Source: PALSA-243 sp049522755 (GTDB taxonomy: Bacteria > Acidobacteriota > Terriglobia > Bryobacterales > Bryobacteraceae). From it: a stretch of 64,000 nucleotides of DNA. This document shows, piece by piece, positions 52,991 to 61,991 of the stretch (positions within the stretch are counted from its first letter, which is position 1; every line of letters begins with the position of its first letter). Under the pieces are notes generated by a model. That model worked only from the letters and a program-made list of their open reading frames with translations. It ran no database searches and was not told where the DNA came from. The stretch lies in contig JBEKNN010000002.1 in NCBI GenBank assembly GCA_049522755.1, positions 35,181-99,180 of the forward strand, read 5' to 3'. The translations under genes were made by a program, and so were the position numbers.

Positions 52991-53785
52991 ATGCCCGATA
53001 GCATCCGACGTCCTCACTTCGCCAAGCCACCTGTTGTTGAGGTCGCGTGCGGTGTGCAGTTCGAAGGATTGGAACAATGGCGGACTCCACACTATGGACA
53101 ATTTGGGGCCACTATTCGAGACGCGTACCCGGAGACAGAAGACCACCCGCCGCTCGCGCGGCTTCGGCTCGAAGCGTCAACGACGTTCGGTCCCCAGTGG
53201 TTATCTCTGCCGCCACTGCGGAGAGTTTTCTTCATCAGCCCTCCGGGAAATTTCTTGATCCAGCTTCAGCCGAATCGCCTTCTCCACAACTGGCGAAAAG
53301 TCGCCGACGGCGACGAATATCCTCGGTTTGACGCTGCATTCGAAAAGTTCATGTGGACCTGGGACCAGTTCAACAAGTATCTATCGTCAGCAGGTTTGCC
53401 GAGCCCCAAGCCTGAGATCTGGGAACTGACCTATATCAATCACATCGTGGAGAAGGACGCCCTGTTCCCCCAGAACATGTGGGACTACCTGGGATTCTAT
53501 GGAACGAGTCCAAAAGCGACCACCTCAAAGGAGGCTTCGTCGATGGCAATGCAGATCGTCTGGCCGCTTGCCGATGAGATGGGGGCTCTGTCGCTTGACG
53601 TGAAGCACGGCAATCGAGTCAACGATCAGAAGGAAGTGCTCGTGTTGGAATTTACTGTTCGAGGCTCGGCGAGCGACGACCCTACAGCCATGAACACTTG
53701 GTTTGGTGTTGCCCATCATGCAATTGTGAACAGCTTCGAGAAACTGACGACCACCCATGCACACGGGATCTGGGAGAAACTTTGA
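52991..53785 (+). CDS. TIGR04255 family protein
   Basis: 264 residues. The opening FAKPPVVEVACGVQFEGLEQ, the strand FLIQLQPNRLLHNWRKV and the end TTTHAHGIWEKL match the TIGR04255 family of uncharacterised proteins, which occur sporadically and often in accessory islands. No catalytic motif is visible. First gene of a three-gene cassette: the next ATG follows after 1 nt. The promoter is 190 nt upstream. Confidence 0.75.
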   Translation: MPDSIRRPHFAKPPVVEVACGVQFEGLEQWRTPHYGQFGATIRDAYPETEDHPPLARLRLEASTTFGPQWLSLPPLRRVFFISPPGNFLIQLQPNRLLHNWRKVADGDEYPRFDAAFEKFMWTWDQFNKYLSSAGLPSPKPEIWELTYINHIVEKDALFPQNMWDYLGFYGTSPKATTSKEASSMAMQIVWPLADEMGALSLDVKHGNRVNDQKEVLVLEFTVRGSASDDPTAMNTWFGVAHHAIVNSFEKLTTTHAHGIWEKL

Positions 53786-53786
53786 T

Positions 53787-54266
53787 ATGGCGACCGGAAC
53801 GTTACTGTTGTACTCGCCGCGCGTTGCACGCAGGCCCGATTCCCCTGCTACCATCACGATTGTTCAGCGCGCTGAGATCCACCAGGGTGCTTCTGCGGTT
53901 TCATCTGATGCTGTCACAAGCGGCGACTACGTGATCACTTTGGGGAGAATCGCGGAGCTCAAGAGCGAAGTGGACGAGGAGGATCGCCCCTCAGACCACG
54001 CTCACGGATGTGCGCTGAAGGTGCTGGCTGAGACGGCCCGTGAATTGAGTCTGGACTTCCCGCGCGCATCCGTTTCCGTAGGACCGAATCGAGGGCTTCG
54101 AATTACATGGTCTCGCGGCCACGGCGAAGTGCGGCTCGTGTGTGGCGGGAGCGCCGCCAACAAGTCCTATATTTACAGCGAATCTGGATCGCAGCACGGC
54201 GTCGAATACGTCGTCGATGGAAAGCGCCTCGCCCATCACCTGCGCTGGGCTCTACGCGAAGCCTAG
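53787..54266 (+). CDS. Hypothetical protein of the TIGR04255 cassette
   Basis: 159 residues from an ATG one base after the preceding stop, a tight coupling. Opens MATGTLLLYSPRVARRPDSP; centre has ALKVLAETARELSLDFPRAS and RGLRITWSRGHGEVRLVCGG. No signal peptide, membrane segment or known motif. A soluble cytoplasmic partner of the flanking proteins is the simplest reading. Confidence 0.65.
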   Translation: MATGTLLLYSPRVARRPDSPATITIVQRAEIHQGASAVSSDAVTSGDYVITLGRIAELKSEVDEEDRPSDHAHGCALKVLAETARELSLDFPRASVSVGPNRGLRITWSRGHGEVRLVCGGSAANKSYIYSESGSQHGVEYVVDGKRLAHHLRWALREA

Positions 54267-54284
54267 CCAGGGAACTCTGAACCC

Positions 54285-54692
54285 GTGACGGTCACTCCCC
54301 TTTCCTGCGAAGAAATCGTCCTCAGGGCACTGCTCAAAAGAAACTGGTGCCATGAGGACACTAAACGCATTAAAGCGGATGCGTTCATCCGCGACCCAAA
54401 GAGAGATTTGGATGGCCTTTCCGTCAATATTCGTTCGAAGACGGAACCGGCATCGTGGCTCTCCAGCTTCAGCCGATCATTTGGAGCCGACACCCTTCAC
54501 ACCGGCAGCATTCGCGACATTGATCGGGAACTGAACGTCGGCCAGGCGGAAGAAGATGCGGAGGCGTACCCGGAACATGCGATCATAACCGGCTTGCCCT
54601 TCAGCGACGATGATCCTGAGCGGGCTGAGATTTTGGCCAGTCGGCTCGTTGAGATCTCAAGAACGTTCGACCGTACGATGCGCAAGAAGTGA
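54285..54692 (+). CDS. Hypothetical protein of the TIGR04255 cassette
   Basis: 135 residues from a GTG 18 nt after the preceding stop. Features: EIVLRALLKRNWCHEDTKRI, AFIRDPKRDLDGLSVNIRSK and HAIITGLPFSDDDPERAEIL. I recall similar short proteins (arginine-rich start, GLSV, HAxIxGLPxxDDDP) next to TIGR04255 genes, but no function is assigned. Third gene of the cassette. Confidence 0.6.
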   Translation: MTVTPLSCEEIVLRALLKRNWCHEDTKRIKADAFIRDPKRDLDGLSVNIRSKTEPASWLSSFSRSFGADTLHTGSIRDIDRELNVGQAEEDAEAYPEHAIITGLPFSDDDPERAEILASRLVEISRTFDRTMRKK

Positions 54693-55521
54693 TTGAGTGC
54701 GTGTTGTGCGGATTCGGCGGTGCTCCCGCGCCATCGATCCTAACTAACTAAGAATCCTGGACAGCTTCGGGAGATACGGCCATCCAGAATGTGGAGTCCT
54801 ATGGGAGTCCATAAGTCCATACCGCCTGACTCGGGGGTTTGGCGTCCATTTGGCTGTCAGCGCCGGGATAAAACGACAGCAATTCCGCCGGTCGTGTAGT
54901 CAAAGAAAACCAGTCATCGGCGAGGACGCGGTACACGACTCTATAGCAGTTTCTAATCTCCCGCCTGAAAATCACACTGCGGCCCGCGTGCGACAACCGC
55001 CGGTATGGATCAACGATGGTGTCGGCATTGCGGCATTGTGAGCGAATCTTCCAGCCATCGAAGTTTCAGCCGGGGCACTCGGTGTGCGGCGATGCCGCCT
55101 GCCAGCGGCGACGCCGCGCCGATTATCACCGCCAGAAGATCGCCGCGGACCCTTAATGCCGCCAGGTATGCCTGGAGAGTCCTCAGAAATGGCGGTCCCG
55201 CAACCCCGATTACTGACGGCAGTATCGCGAGCAACACCCGGAGGCCGTCGAGCGGAATCGCCAACAGGAGCAAGTTCGGGACCAAAAGCAGCGTCTGACA
55301 CGATCTTCCAACAACAACTCAGCTTTCACTCTCAAGGCGGATTCGAGCTCAGTCATCTACGACTCCGTTAACGAAATCGTCCTTATCCCCGCTGTTAGTG
55401 CCGGGGTCAAACCTCGGGCGCCCGGTTCGAAACGGAGCTGGCAGACCTGCGTCCCGCCGCCAGAGGGTCGCGGGCGCAGCAACGTCTTTTCGCGGCTCTC
55501 GATGGAAGCTGCACCTAGGCT
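54693..55521. other. Gene-poor stretch between cassettes
   Basis: About 830 bp. Leftward frames at 54799-54996 and 55010-55285 (the latter hydrophobic: LLLLAIPLDGLRVLLAILPS) lack ribosome-binding sites and families; they may be decayed genes. No transposon ends were recognised. Confidence 0.35.
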
Positions 55522-55821
55522 ATGCTGGAAGGCTATCTGCGTGAATTCGCCGATACCGATCGCGCACTTTCGCGGCAACTCAGTGAGTTACTGAAACTCA
55601 TCCGTCAGTACGGCCCCGAACCGGTAGCCGATGCCGATGCTATTGAGAAAGCATCAGCCGCCCGTGCTTTCGGCGCCGATTACATCGCCAACATCCTGCG
55701 CCAGCAGCAGTCCCCGCGACAGATACAACCACCGCTTCGCCTGCGCGATCCGCGGCTGAACGATTTGGTCACCGATCTGTCGTTCATCCTCGCCAAAGGA
55801 ACCAATCTCGTGTTGATCTGA
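55522..55821 (+). pseudogene. C-terminal remnant of an IS21-type (IstA) transposase
   Basis: A 99-codon frame with LLKLIRQYGPEPVADADAIE and RAFGADYIANILRQQQSPRQ then LRDPRLNDLVTDLSFIL resembles the C-terminal tail that follows the DDE core of IstA proteins. A TAG lies in frame just upstream (55516-55518), so no core remains. Family call by eye, moderate certainty. Confidence 0.45.
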
Positions 55822-55963
55822 AATCCAGGCGGATTTACAATGCTCGGTTCCGGCGGCGCCTTTCGATGGGTTCCCGCGCGGCTAGAACCAATCTGAGAAA
55901 CCTTTTCGCTACGCGGGGGAAAATTGCGACCCGTTACAAGCAACTGCTATTCAGTGGGGCGGC

Positions 55964-56145
55964 GTGGTCACATCACCGCAGCCACCAGAAATCCAAACCT
56001 GGCCGATTGACCGCCTGGTCCTCTACGCTCGCAACCCGCGCAAGAACGACGCCGCGGTGGATCGCATGTGCAGCAGCATCCACGAATTCGGATTCGAGAT
56101 TCCCGCGTCGTTGCCCGCCGCGACGGAACCGTCGTCGATGGCCAC
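55964..56145 (+). pseudogene. ParB-like domain fragment (as at the N-terminus of DNA methylases)
   Basis: IQTWPIDRLVLYARNPRKND then AAVDRMCSSIHEFGFEIP is the ParB/Srx-like N-terminal domain found in ParB and in phage/plasmid DNA methylases. After EFGFEIP the homology moves by one frame to VVARRDGTVVDGH (56107-56145). It stops at DGH and continues into integrase-like sequence. Confidence 0.6.
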
Positions 56146-56238
56146 GCTTCGGTCCAGACCACCGAACGGTACCTCGGCACGAAGCAGGATCTGGTTCACG
56201 CGCCGAATGATGGACTCACGCTAAAAGTCACGGTTTAG
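56146..56238 (+). pseudogene. C-terminal tail of a tyrosine recombinase/integrase
   Basis: In the same frame as VDGH, the sequence continues ASVQTTERYLGTKQDLVHAP then NDGLTLKVTV and a TAG at 56236-56238. This is the tail containing the catalytic tyrosine (TTERYLG) of phage-type integrases, which normally follows LGH. The joint at the shared Gly-His looks like a recombination scar. Confidence 0.6.
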
Positions 56239-58340
56239 CGTTTGCGGAATCTCGCTTCCGCAGATCATCCAAGAATTCCGACGCTGGATCGACCCCCGTC
56301 ACCAGCAGATGATCTCGTACCCGCGTGCAGGCAACGTAAAGCAAATGCCGTTCCGTGTTGTAAACTTCTTCAAGATCCGAATCGTCCGCGACCGTTTCGA
56401 TTCGCTGCTGTTGCGGAATCACCTCATCATCGCAAGCCATCACCACTACGGTTCGGAATTCCAGGCCCTTGGCAAGATGCATGGTGCTGATGGAAGCCCG
56501 GCCACTGGTGGTCTCGACGTGGTCGTCGAGCACCTTAATAGGGGACCTTCGCAGCCTCGACCGCCGCACGCGCGCGATCCAATTCGGCCGCAGAGCGGAT
56601 GAAGACTCCGATTTCGTGCGGCGCGATTCCCTCGCTGATCCTCTTCATCAACCATTGGCTGACGGCCTTGATTTCTTCATGGGGAGTATCGAGGACCATG
56701 ACGTCCGGTTGTGGGCCATTGAAGGTAGAGATGGCACCCCGGCGATCTTCGGTATTGCCGTCCACGTCGGACACTTCGGGCCCCAGCAACCGGTCTGCTT
56801 GCTTTCTGATCTGATGCGAGGTCCGGTAGTTGATGCGTAGCGTAGACGAACGCCCTCGAACATCGACACCAAGCGCCTTCCAAGAGAACGGCTGCTGAAA
56901 AATCCGTTGGCCCAAGTCGCCGGCGAAGAACAAGCTGTTCAGGCGGCCCGCCCCGAGAGCCGCGAGAAATCGCAACTGTGGAACGCTGACATCCTGTGCC
57001 TCATCCACTACGGCAAACTCAAACGGCGCATGTGCACTCTCTCGAAGCTTCGACGCCACCCGGCTGAACACTTCCGAGTAAGTAACTAGACCTCGCGCCT
57101 TCAGCGCCGACCGAACGCGCTCGAAAATCGACCACAGCACAATTCGCTGCGCTTCCTTTAACCGCGTCTTCCGCCCCAATCTCACCACGTCACGGTAGGA
57201 TTCCCAGGATTCCAACTGCCATGCATCAACCACCTGCTTCCATTCTGTCAACAGGAACGGCAGGGAGAACTTGTGCCCTTCCACCGTGGTGGCGGCTTCG
57301 GTCAAACGATCACGTACCATTTCACGGGATGCGATCTTCGGGCGGCCGAAACTCAGCTCATACAACCGAACGCCAATCGCGTTCATCGAATGAACCTCAA
57401 GCCGCTCCCCAAGCCGCGGTTCGTGACTTAGGAGCCGCCGGAGTTTCGATCTCAGCGCATTCGCGAGAGTGTCGGAAAACGTCGTAAGCAGTACCCTTGC
57501 GTCCAGATTCGCCCGAGCCAGGAAGGCCGCGCGATGCAGTGCGACGATGGTCTTGCCCGTGCCCGCCGAACCCGCCACGCGCGCTGGGCCGCTGTAGTCC
57601 CGTTCAACCAAAATGCGCTGCGCCGGATGAAGGAAAACCGACCACTTGTCCCAGGGGTACTCGAGCGCGCGCTCCAGTTCTTCGACATTAGCCATCACGC
57701 GGAAACGGCGTTGGGCGTCGGGATGCGCGAACGGATCGGTTCCAACAGCTATCGGCCTGGCAATCTTTGGCGCGACGCCGGTGGCCAAATCCAGCAACGC
57801 TTCGGCGGCCTCGCCCGGAAGGTGATCCGCAAGTTCGAGCAGCGTATCCTCGTTCGCGCGGCGCACATCGGCGAGCCATTCGGCCGGAACGCCGTACCCC
57901 AGCAGTTCGTCGTCTGAGACCCTAGCGAACAACAGGGGCTTAGGCGGCGGGACCTTGGTGACAGCTGGTTGCTCCACATCCGCGTACTTGGTAATCGAGA
58001 TCTCCTGCACTGTCTCCCGTACTTCCACGAACTGCGCCGCGCCGGTTTTGGGGTGGGTTTCGAGTTTCCGGCGTTCGGCCCAGTGATACGCGCTGTCGTG
58101 ATGCCCGACAAAGCACAGTAGCAGACTGGACTCGGTTCTATGCACGATCAGTCGGACATCGCTGCTCACCCGAATCGACCAGAACCGCCGGTCCTTCGCC
58201 TTGTCCAGCTTGTGAAATTGCAGGCCCGGATGGGCCTGGTTCAACTGGAGATCGAATGCCGCCGTCTTCACGGCTTTCTGCTCATCGCCGGTCAGCTTTG
58301 CCAGGCTATCCGTGAATGTGTCTGCAATACGAAATTCCAT
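56228..58340 (-). pseudogene. UvrD-like helicase with RelE/ParE-like N-terminal domain, split by a frameshift
   Basis: The first frame (58340-56535) encodes about 601 residues. Residues 1-95 are RelE/ParE-like (FTDSLAKLTGDEQKAVKTAA, RFWSIRVSSDVRLIVHRTES). Then UvrD motifs: Walker A AGSAGTGKTIVALHR, motif II VVDEAQDVSVPQL, motif IV INYRTSHQIR. It ends EAAKVPY-TAA near 56540. Homology continues one frame over as KVLDDHVETTSGRASISTMH, LAKGLEFRTVVVMACDDEVI and RHLLYVACTRVRDHLLV (motifs V-VI) to 56228. One extra T in CTATTAAGG explains the break. Without motifs V-VI the helicase should be inactive, unless this is a sequencing error or programmed shift. Last gene of the leftward operon. Confidence 0.8.
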
Positions 58341-58404
58341 AATGCCAATCGCCGCCCCTTACGCCGACTTCCACGCAGCGTGAAATCCGAGCGAACGGTT
58401 CGCC

Positions 58405-61368
58405 CTAAGCTTCTCCGACCTCTTGTAGCTCCCCTGTCTCGGGATCATAGACGCCAATTCGTGATTCACCGGGTATGGGCACCAGGGAATCCACACCGAT
58501 GATCTCAACAACGCCTTCCTCGCTCGTTGTTTCATGTCGACCACGGTAAGCAACCGACTGGAGCGTTGGGCTAAAGAAGATCCTCGATACAAAAAATTCA
58601 TCGTTATTGTGCTGTATGTCTACACCCCGGCTTCCTGGCATGATGACCCTGATCATATTGCCGCTCTGGCCTGCGGCAGTCGCTACGCCATCTAATCTAA
58701 TATTTTTGAGTGCCCCTTGTGCGTCCGACGTAAATGCGTCCACAGCTCGGGCGGTTAAGGGCTCAGCTTCGCGCAAATCACTCGCATCAACCAGCTCACG
58801 CGTTCGCAGGAAAACTTTCGGCAACAGATCATCGTCCAGCATCCGGCTGCTGAGTCGCAGGCTTCCGTATGTCTGGTCGTAAATCGCGATAAACGATTGA
58901 CCGCGACTCACAAAGTCGCGTTCACTTCGGTGCTTATCGGCGGCGGCCCCCACATCCTGCCGCTCGAACGGAAGCAAAGAGAGAAAGGCCTCGTAGACAA
59001 ATTGGGAACACATGTCTACGCGAACGCCGGGTCCGGACAGCGACGGGTGCGTCAGAATGACCCCCGTGGTGAAGTAATTTCTGGTGAATCGGGGGAGATC
59101 GAATCGGATTCCGCCCTCCAGAGAGGAGAGCGGATAATGAATGTTTATTTCGTTTGGCCCCCGCCTCTCTTTATAGCCGACCAGTACCTCTCGGATTTGC
59201 ACGTTACAGTCTATAGCCGTTAACTCGCCGATTCGAGCTGCGCGCTGAACATTTCCCGCACTTAGATTGGGAAACACCAAAGTTGGAAGGGCGGTTGGCT
59301 TCGTGGTGTAATGCGCTTCTGAGCGTGCCTGTATTTTCTTGGCCTGATCAAAAACGCGATAGATTCGAAAGGGCTGACCCGTGTAGTAATATACGGCGCC
59401 CGGGTACGCCTCGCGCATAACCTGGCCGTGACTCAGACTTCCGAGCGAACGGAGATTGGGGCCCTGCTTCAGCTCTACCTGAAATTGACTTTCAACATCC
59501 CGCAGGGGAAAAACGTGGTTCGGGGATTCTCCACCCTCCATTTTCATGGGCTGAAGGTCCGGTGAGATTTCGCCGATCCTCTCCTTTTGGCACAGTTCAA
59601 GAAATCCAGGCGGCCAGTTTATTGCAGACGCAAATTCTGTGTCCGTCCCTGATCCGCCCCCAATTGCAGAATCGTGTTCTCCACCGTGCCTTGCCAGGCA
59701 AAGCACATGAAGGTATTGAATTCGTTGGTTTTCAAGGTAGAGAGAACTCTCGGTAAGCGGACGTGCCATAAAGGCATCAGCGTCCTGGAAAGCCTGCTTG
59801 TCCTGAAGACTTCCTCGGTTGATGATAATTACCAATCCGGGCTTATGCCTGCCAATCCGACCAATTCGCTGGAGGAGACTCGTGCGTGACATGGGCACTC
59901 CTACTAGGACGCCTGTGTCCAAGAAGGGAATGTCCATCCCCAGTTCGAGGGCACTCGTACTGATTACCCCACGCACGGCTCCCGTGGATATTCTGCCCTG
60001 GATTGTATTGAGGTCTTCCAACTCGTATCCAGCCCGAAAAGGGAGAACTTGCATGGACTGAAGGTGGTCGGCTCTGAAGGCCTCGCTTTCATTACGGTCA
60101 TCGGAACGTCGAATGATAGCGCTGAGATACTCCACTTGCTTTCGACTGTCAACAAAGGCAATAAATCTATGTTTGCCGTCAGTTGCGAGATATCTTAGAA
60201 GAGTGGTTAGCTCTGAAAGGAGATCGCCAAACTGAGGAGGAGTAATGAGCAATAGTTGCACCGCATGTCTGGGCGACGTGTCCGCTTCGGGACCGATTAT
60301 GTGAAACTCCACCCCGAAAAGATTCCGTAGGTGAAGGTCCGGATTGGCGATGGTAGCCGACGCGCCGATATAAGAGAATCGCCCGCCCAGCAGTTCTACC
60401 AGATGTTGTATGCGGCGAAACAGAAAAGCCGAATTCGAGCCGAATACGCCCGTGTAGTTATGCACCTCGTCCACAATGACAAGCCCCAGTCGTTTCAGGA
60501 AACTTCGCACAGTCGGGTCGGCGACTGAAGACATCATCCAGGCGTGGATAATGTCAGGCGTGAGTATTAAAATCCGTGATTTTCGGACCAAACTGGTCCT
60601 GCTCGAAACCGGCACCTGGCCATCTATTCGTGCGACGGTAGCATCAAGCCCGGCCTCTCGGACAGCGTCGTTGAACCGCACCTCCTGTTCACGGGCCAGA
60701 GCCTTTAGCGGGTACACAACAAGTACGTTCTTCTTTGGATTCTTGACCAGATAGTCAATGGCGGCTGCGTAAAACACCATGCTTTTACCCGACGCCGTGC
60801 CGGTTGCCAGGCATATATTCTCACCGTTTCCGAAATGGCCCAGTGCAAGCAATTGGTGTTGATAAATTCCCTTCGGGAAGAGGGAACGGAGGTATTGCGA
60901 CGTTTGAGATTGCAGTTGTAATTCACCAATGTCGAAAAACTGAGCGACTTTGGCGGGTAGAGCCAAGGTGTGGTCGATAGTCCATCCTGCCTCACTGAAG
61001 AACTCTCTTATCCGGCTGCGGTGTTCATCGGAAGGTGAATGGTGCCACGTTTCAGCCGATGTAGCCACTGTGTTCAGTTCGTTGCGAACCGAGGTCGGTG
61101 GTGTACCAGCCAGACCTTGACTAGCCAGATGTCGAGCGGCGTCGGGCATCCCGCACCGCAACGCAAGAGTCGCAGCGCTCCGGTAAAGAATCGAGCGAGT
61201 CGGCTCCGCGCCGATATCTGAGGCAACAGAGTCAGCCGCCTGTTTTTCAAACTCGAAGGCTTGGCGAAGGAAGTTCTGCGCTATAACTTCATCGCCGACG
61301 CGTTCTGCAGCGAGTGCCTGGTCAACGAGGGCCATTGCTTGATCGTGAAGGAATTTTGCAGGGCTCAT
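58405..61368 (-). CDS. DEAD/DEAH-box helicase (MrfA/Hrq1-like, DUF1998-type C-terminus)
   Basis: 987 residues. The N-terminal roughly 110 residues are helical (FLHDQAMALVDQALAAERVG). The helicase core has Walker A ATGTASGKSMVFYAAA, DEVH in VIVDEVHNYTG, motif III IGASATI, and motif VI QRIGRIGRHKPG. The C-terminal 350 residues include FIAIYDQTYGSLRLSSRMLD, reminiscent of the DUF1998 IYDxxPGG motif but without an evident Cys4 zinc site. DUF1998-type helicases occur in DNA repair (MrfA) and in defence systems such as DISARM, Druantia and Dpd. The ATG overlaps the preceding stop (ATGA), so it is translationally coupled to the 180-aa protein. Confidence 0.85.
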   Translation of the reverse strand: MSPAKFLHDQAMALVDQALAAERVGDEVIAQNFLRQAFEFEKQAADSVASDIGAEPTRSILYRSAATLALRCGMPDAARHLASQGLAGTPPTSVRNELNTVATSAETWHHSPSDEHRSRIREFFSEAGWTIDHTLALPAKVAQFFDIGELQLQSQTSQYLRSLFPKGIYQHQLLALGHFGNGENICLATGTASGKSMVFYAAAIDYLVKNPKKNVLVVYPLKALAREQEVRFNDAVREAGLDATVARIDGQVPVSSRTSLVRKSRILILTPDIIHAWMMSSVADPTVRSFLKRLGLVIVDEVHNYTGVFGSNSAFLFRRIQHLVELLGGRFSYIGASATIANPDLHLRNLFGVEFHIIGPEADTSPRHAVQLLLITPPQFGDLLSELTTLLRYLATDGKHRFIAFVDSRKQVEYLSAIIRRSDDRNESEAFRADHLQSMQVLPFRAGYELEDLNTIQGRISTGAVRGVISTSALELGMDIPFLDTGVLVGVPMSRTSLLQRIGRIGRHKPGLVIIINRGSLQDKQAFQDADAFMARPLTESSLYLENQRIQYLHVLCLARHGGEHDSAIGGGSGTDTEFASAINWPPGFLELCQKERIGEISPDLQPMKMEGGESPNHVFPLRDVESQFQVELKQGPNLRSLGSLSHGQVMREAYPGAVYYYTGQPFRIYRVFDQAKKIQARSEAHYTTKPTALPTLVFPNLSAGNVQRAARIGELTAIDCNVQIREVLVGYKERRGPNEINIHYPLSSLEGGIRFDLPRFTRNYFTTGVILTHPSLSGPGVRVDMCSQFVYEAFLSLLPFERQDVGAAADKHRSERDFVSRGQSFIAIYDQTYGSLRLSSRMLDDDLLPKVFLRTRELVDASDLREAEPLTARAVDAFTSDAQGALKNIRLDGVATAAGQSGNMIRVIMPGSRGVDIQHNNDEFFVSRIFFSPTLQSVAYRGRHETTSEEGVVEIIGVDSLVPIPGESRIGVYDPETGELQEVGEA

Positions 61369-61907
61369 TTGGTTTCGAGATGTGCCTTGGGTTGGCCGAA
61401 TTCGACAATAGCTATGATGGCGGGGCCCAAAGAGTCTGATGGTTCAGTCTGGCGCTTCTTCTGCTGGAGTCGCGATTCGAGAGAGCCACCCCGGTCCCGG
61501 AGTATTCCTGACACTTCCAACCGGGTCTTGCTCTGAAAAGGCAGGCCCGAGGGATCATCCGAGTCGCCGATCCACCAGTCAAATCCACCGCCTTTAGCAG
61601 ATCGTGCAATTGCTGCTTTGCCTGTCAGTTCTCGGATTACGATGAGTGCTATACCGTAAGCGCCAAATTCAGTCGCCTCCTGGAGATCCGCATATGTGCT
61701 CTTATGCGCGTCTCCCAGTTCCTGCCACGTCACGTTGAAAGCCTCAACAGAAATACCGCCTATGCTCAGCAAAACGCCAGAGGCGTGGCTATTTTCCTCA
61801 AAACACACGGCGGCCGCCTCGCCGAGCATCGTGGCATAAGCCTCGGTGATTGCCGGAGTGCGCAAGTCAATCGGAAATATACTGATTTGCTTCAATATTG
61901 CACCCAA
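61365..61907 (-). CDS. Hypothetical protein in the helicase-methyltransferase operon
   Basis: 180 residues, no signal or membrane segment. N-terminal ITEAYATMLGEAAAVCFEEN and a central beta region ISVEAFNVTWQELGD; the C-terminal part has SAKGGGFDWWIGDSDDPSGL then KTRLEVSGILRDRGG, where the FDWW and RLEVSG strands could form a nuclease-like or binding site, but a PD-(D/E)xK lysine is not evident. Unknown family. Translationally coupled to the helicase; 84 bp after the methyltransferase stop. Confidence 0.65.
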   Translation of the reverse strand: MGAILKQISIFPIDLRTPAITEAYATMLGEAAAVCFEENSHASGVLLSIGGISVEAFNVTWQELGDAHKSTYADLQEATEFGAYGIALIVIRELTGKAAIARSAKGGGFDWWIGDSDDPSGLPFQSKTRLEVSGILRDRGGSLESRLQQKKRQTEPSDSLGPAIIAIVEFGQPKAHLETK

Positions 61908-61991
61908 CGGTCTTGATCAGTGAGCGCCGACTATTCGCAACCGAAACATAACAGACAGCGAGGAAATGAAAGGCTCCGCCAGACTTCCCAT

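Noticed and set aside
55010..55285. Leftward hydrophobic 91-codon frame
   Set aside because: Could be a decayed permease but no conserved motif was recognised; not called.
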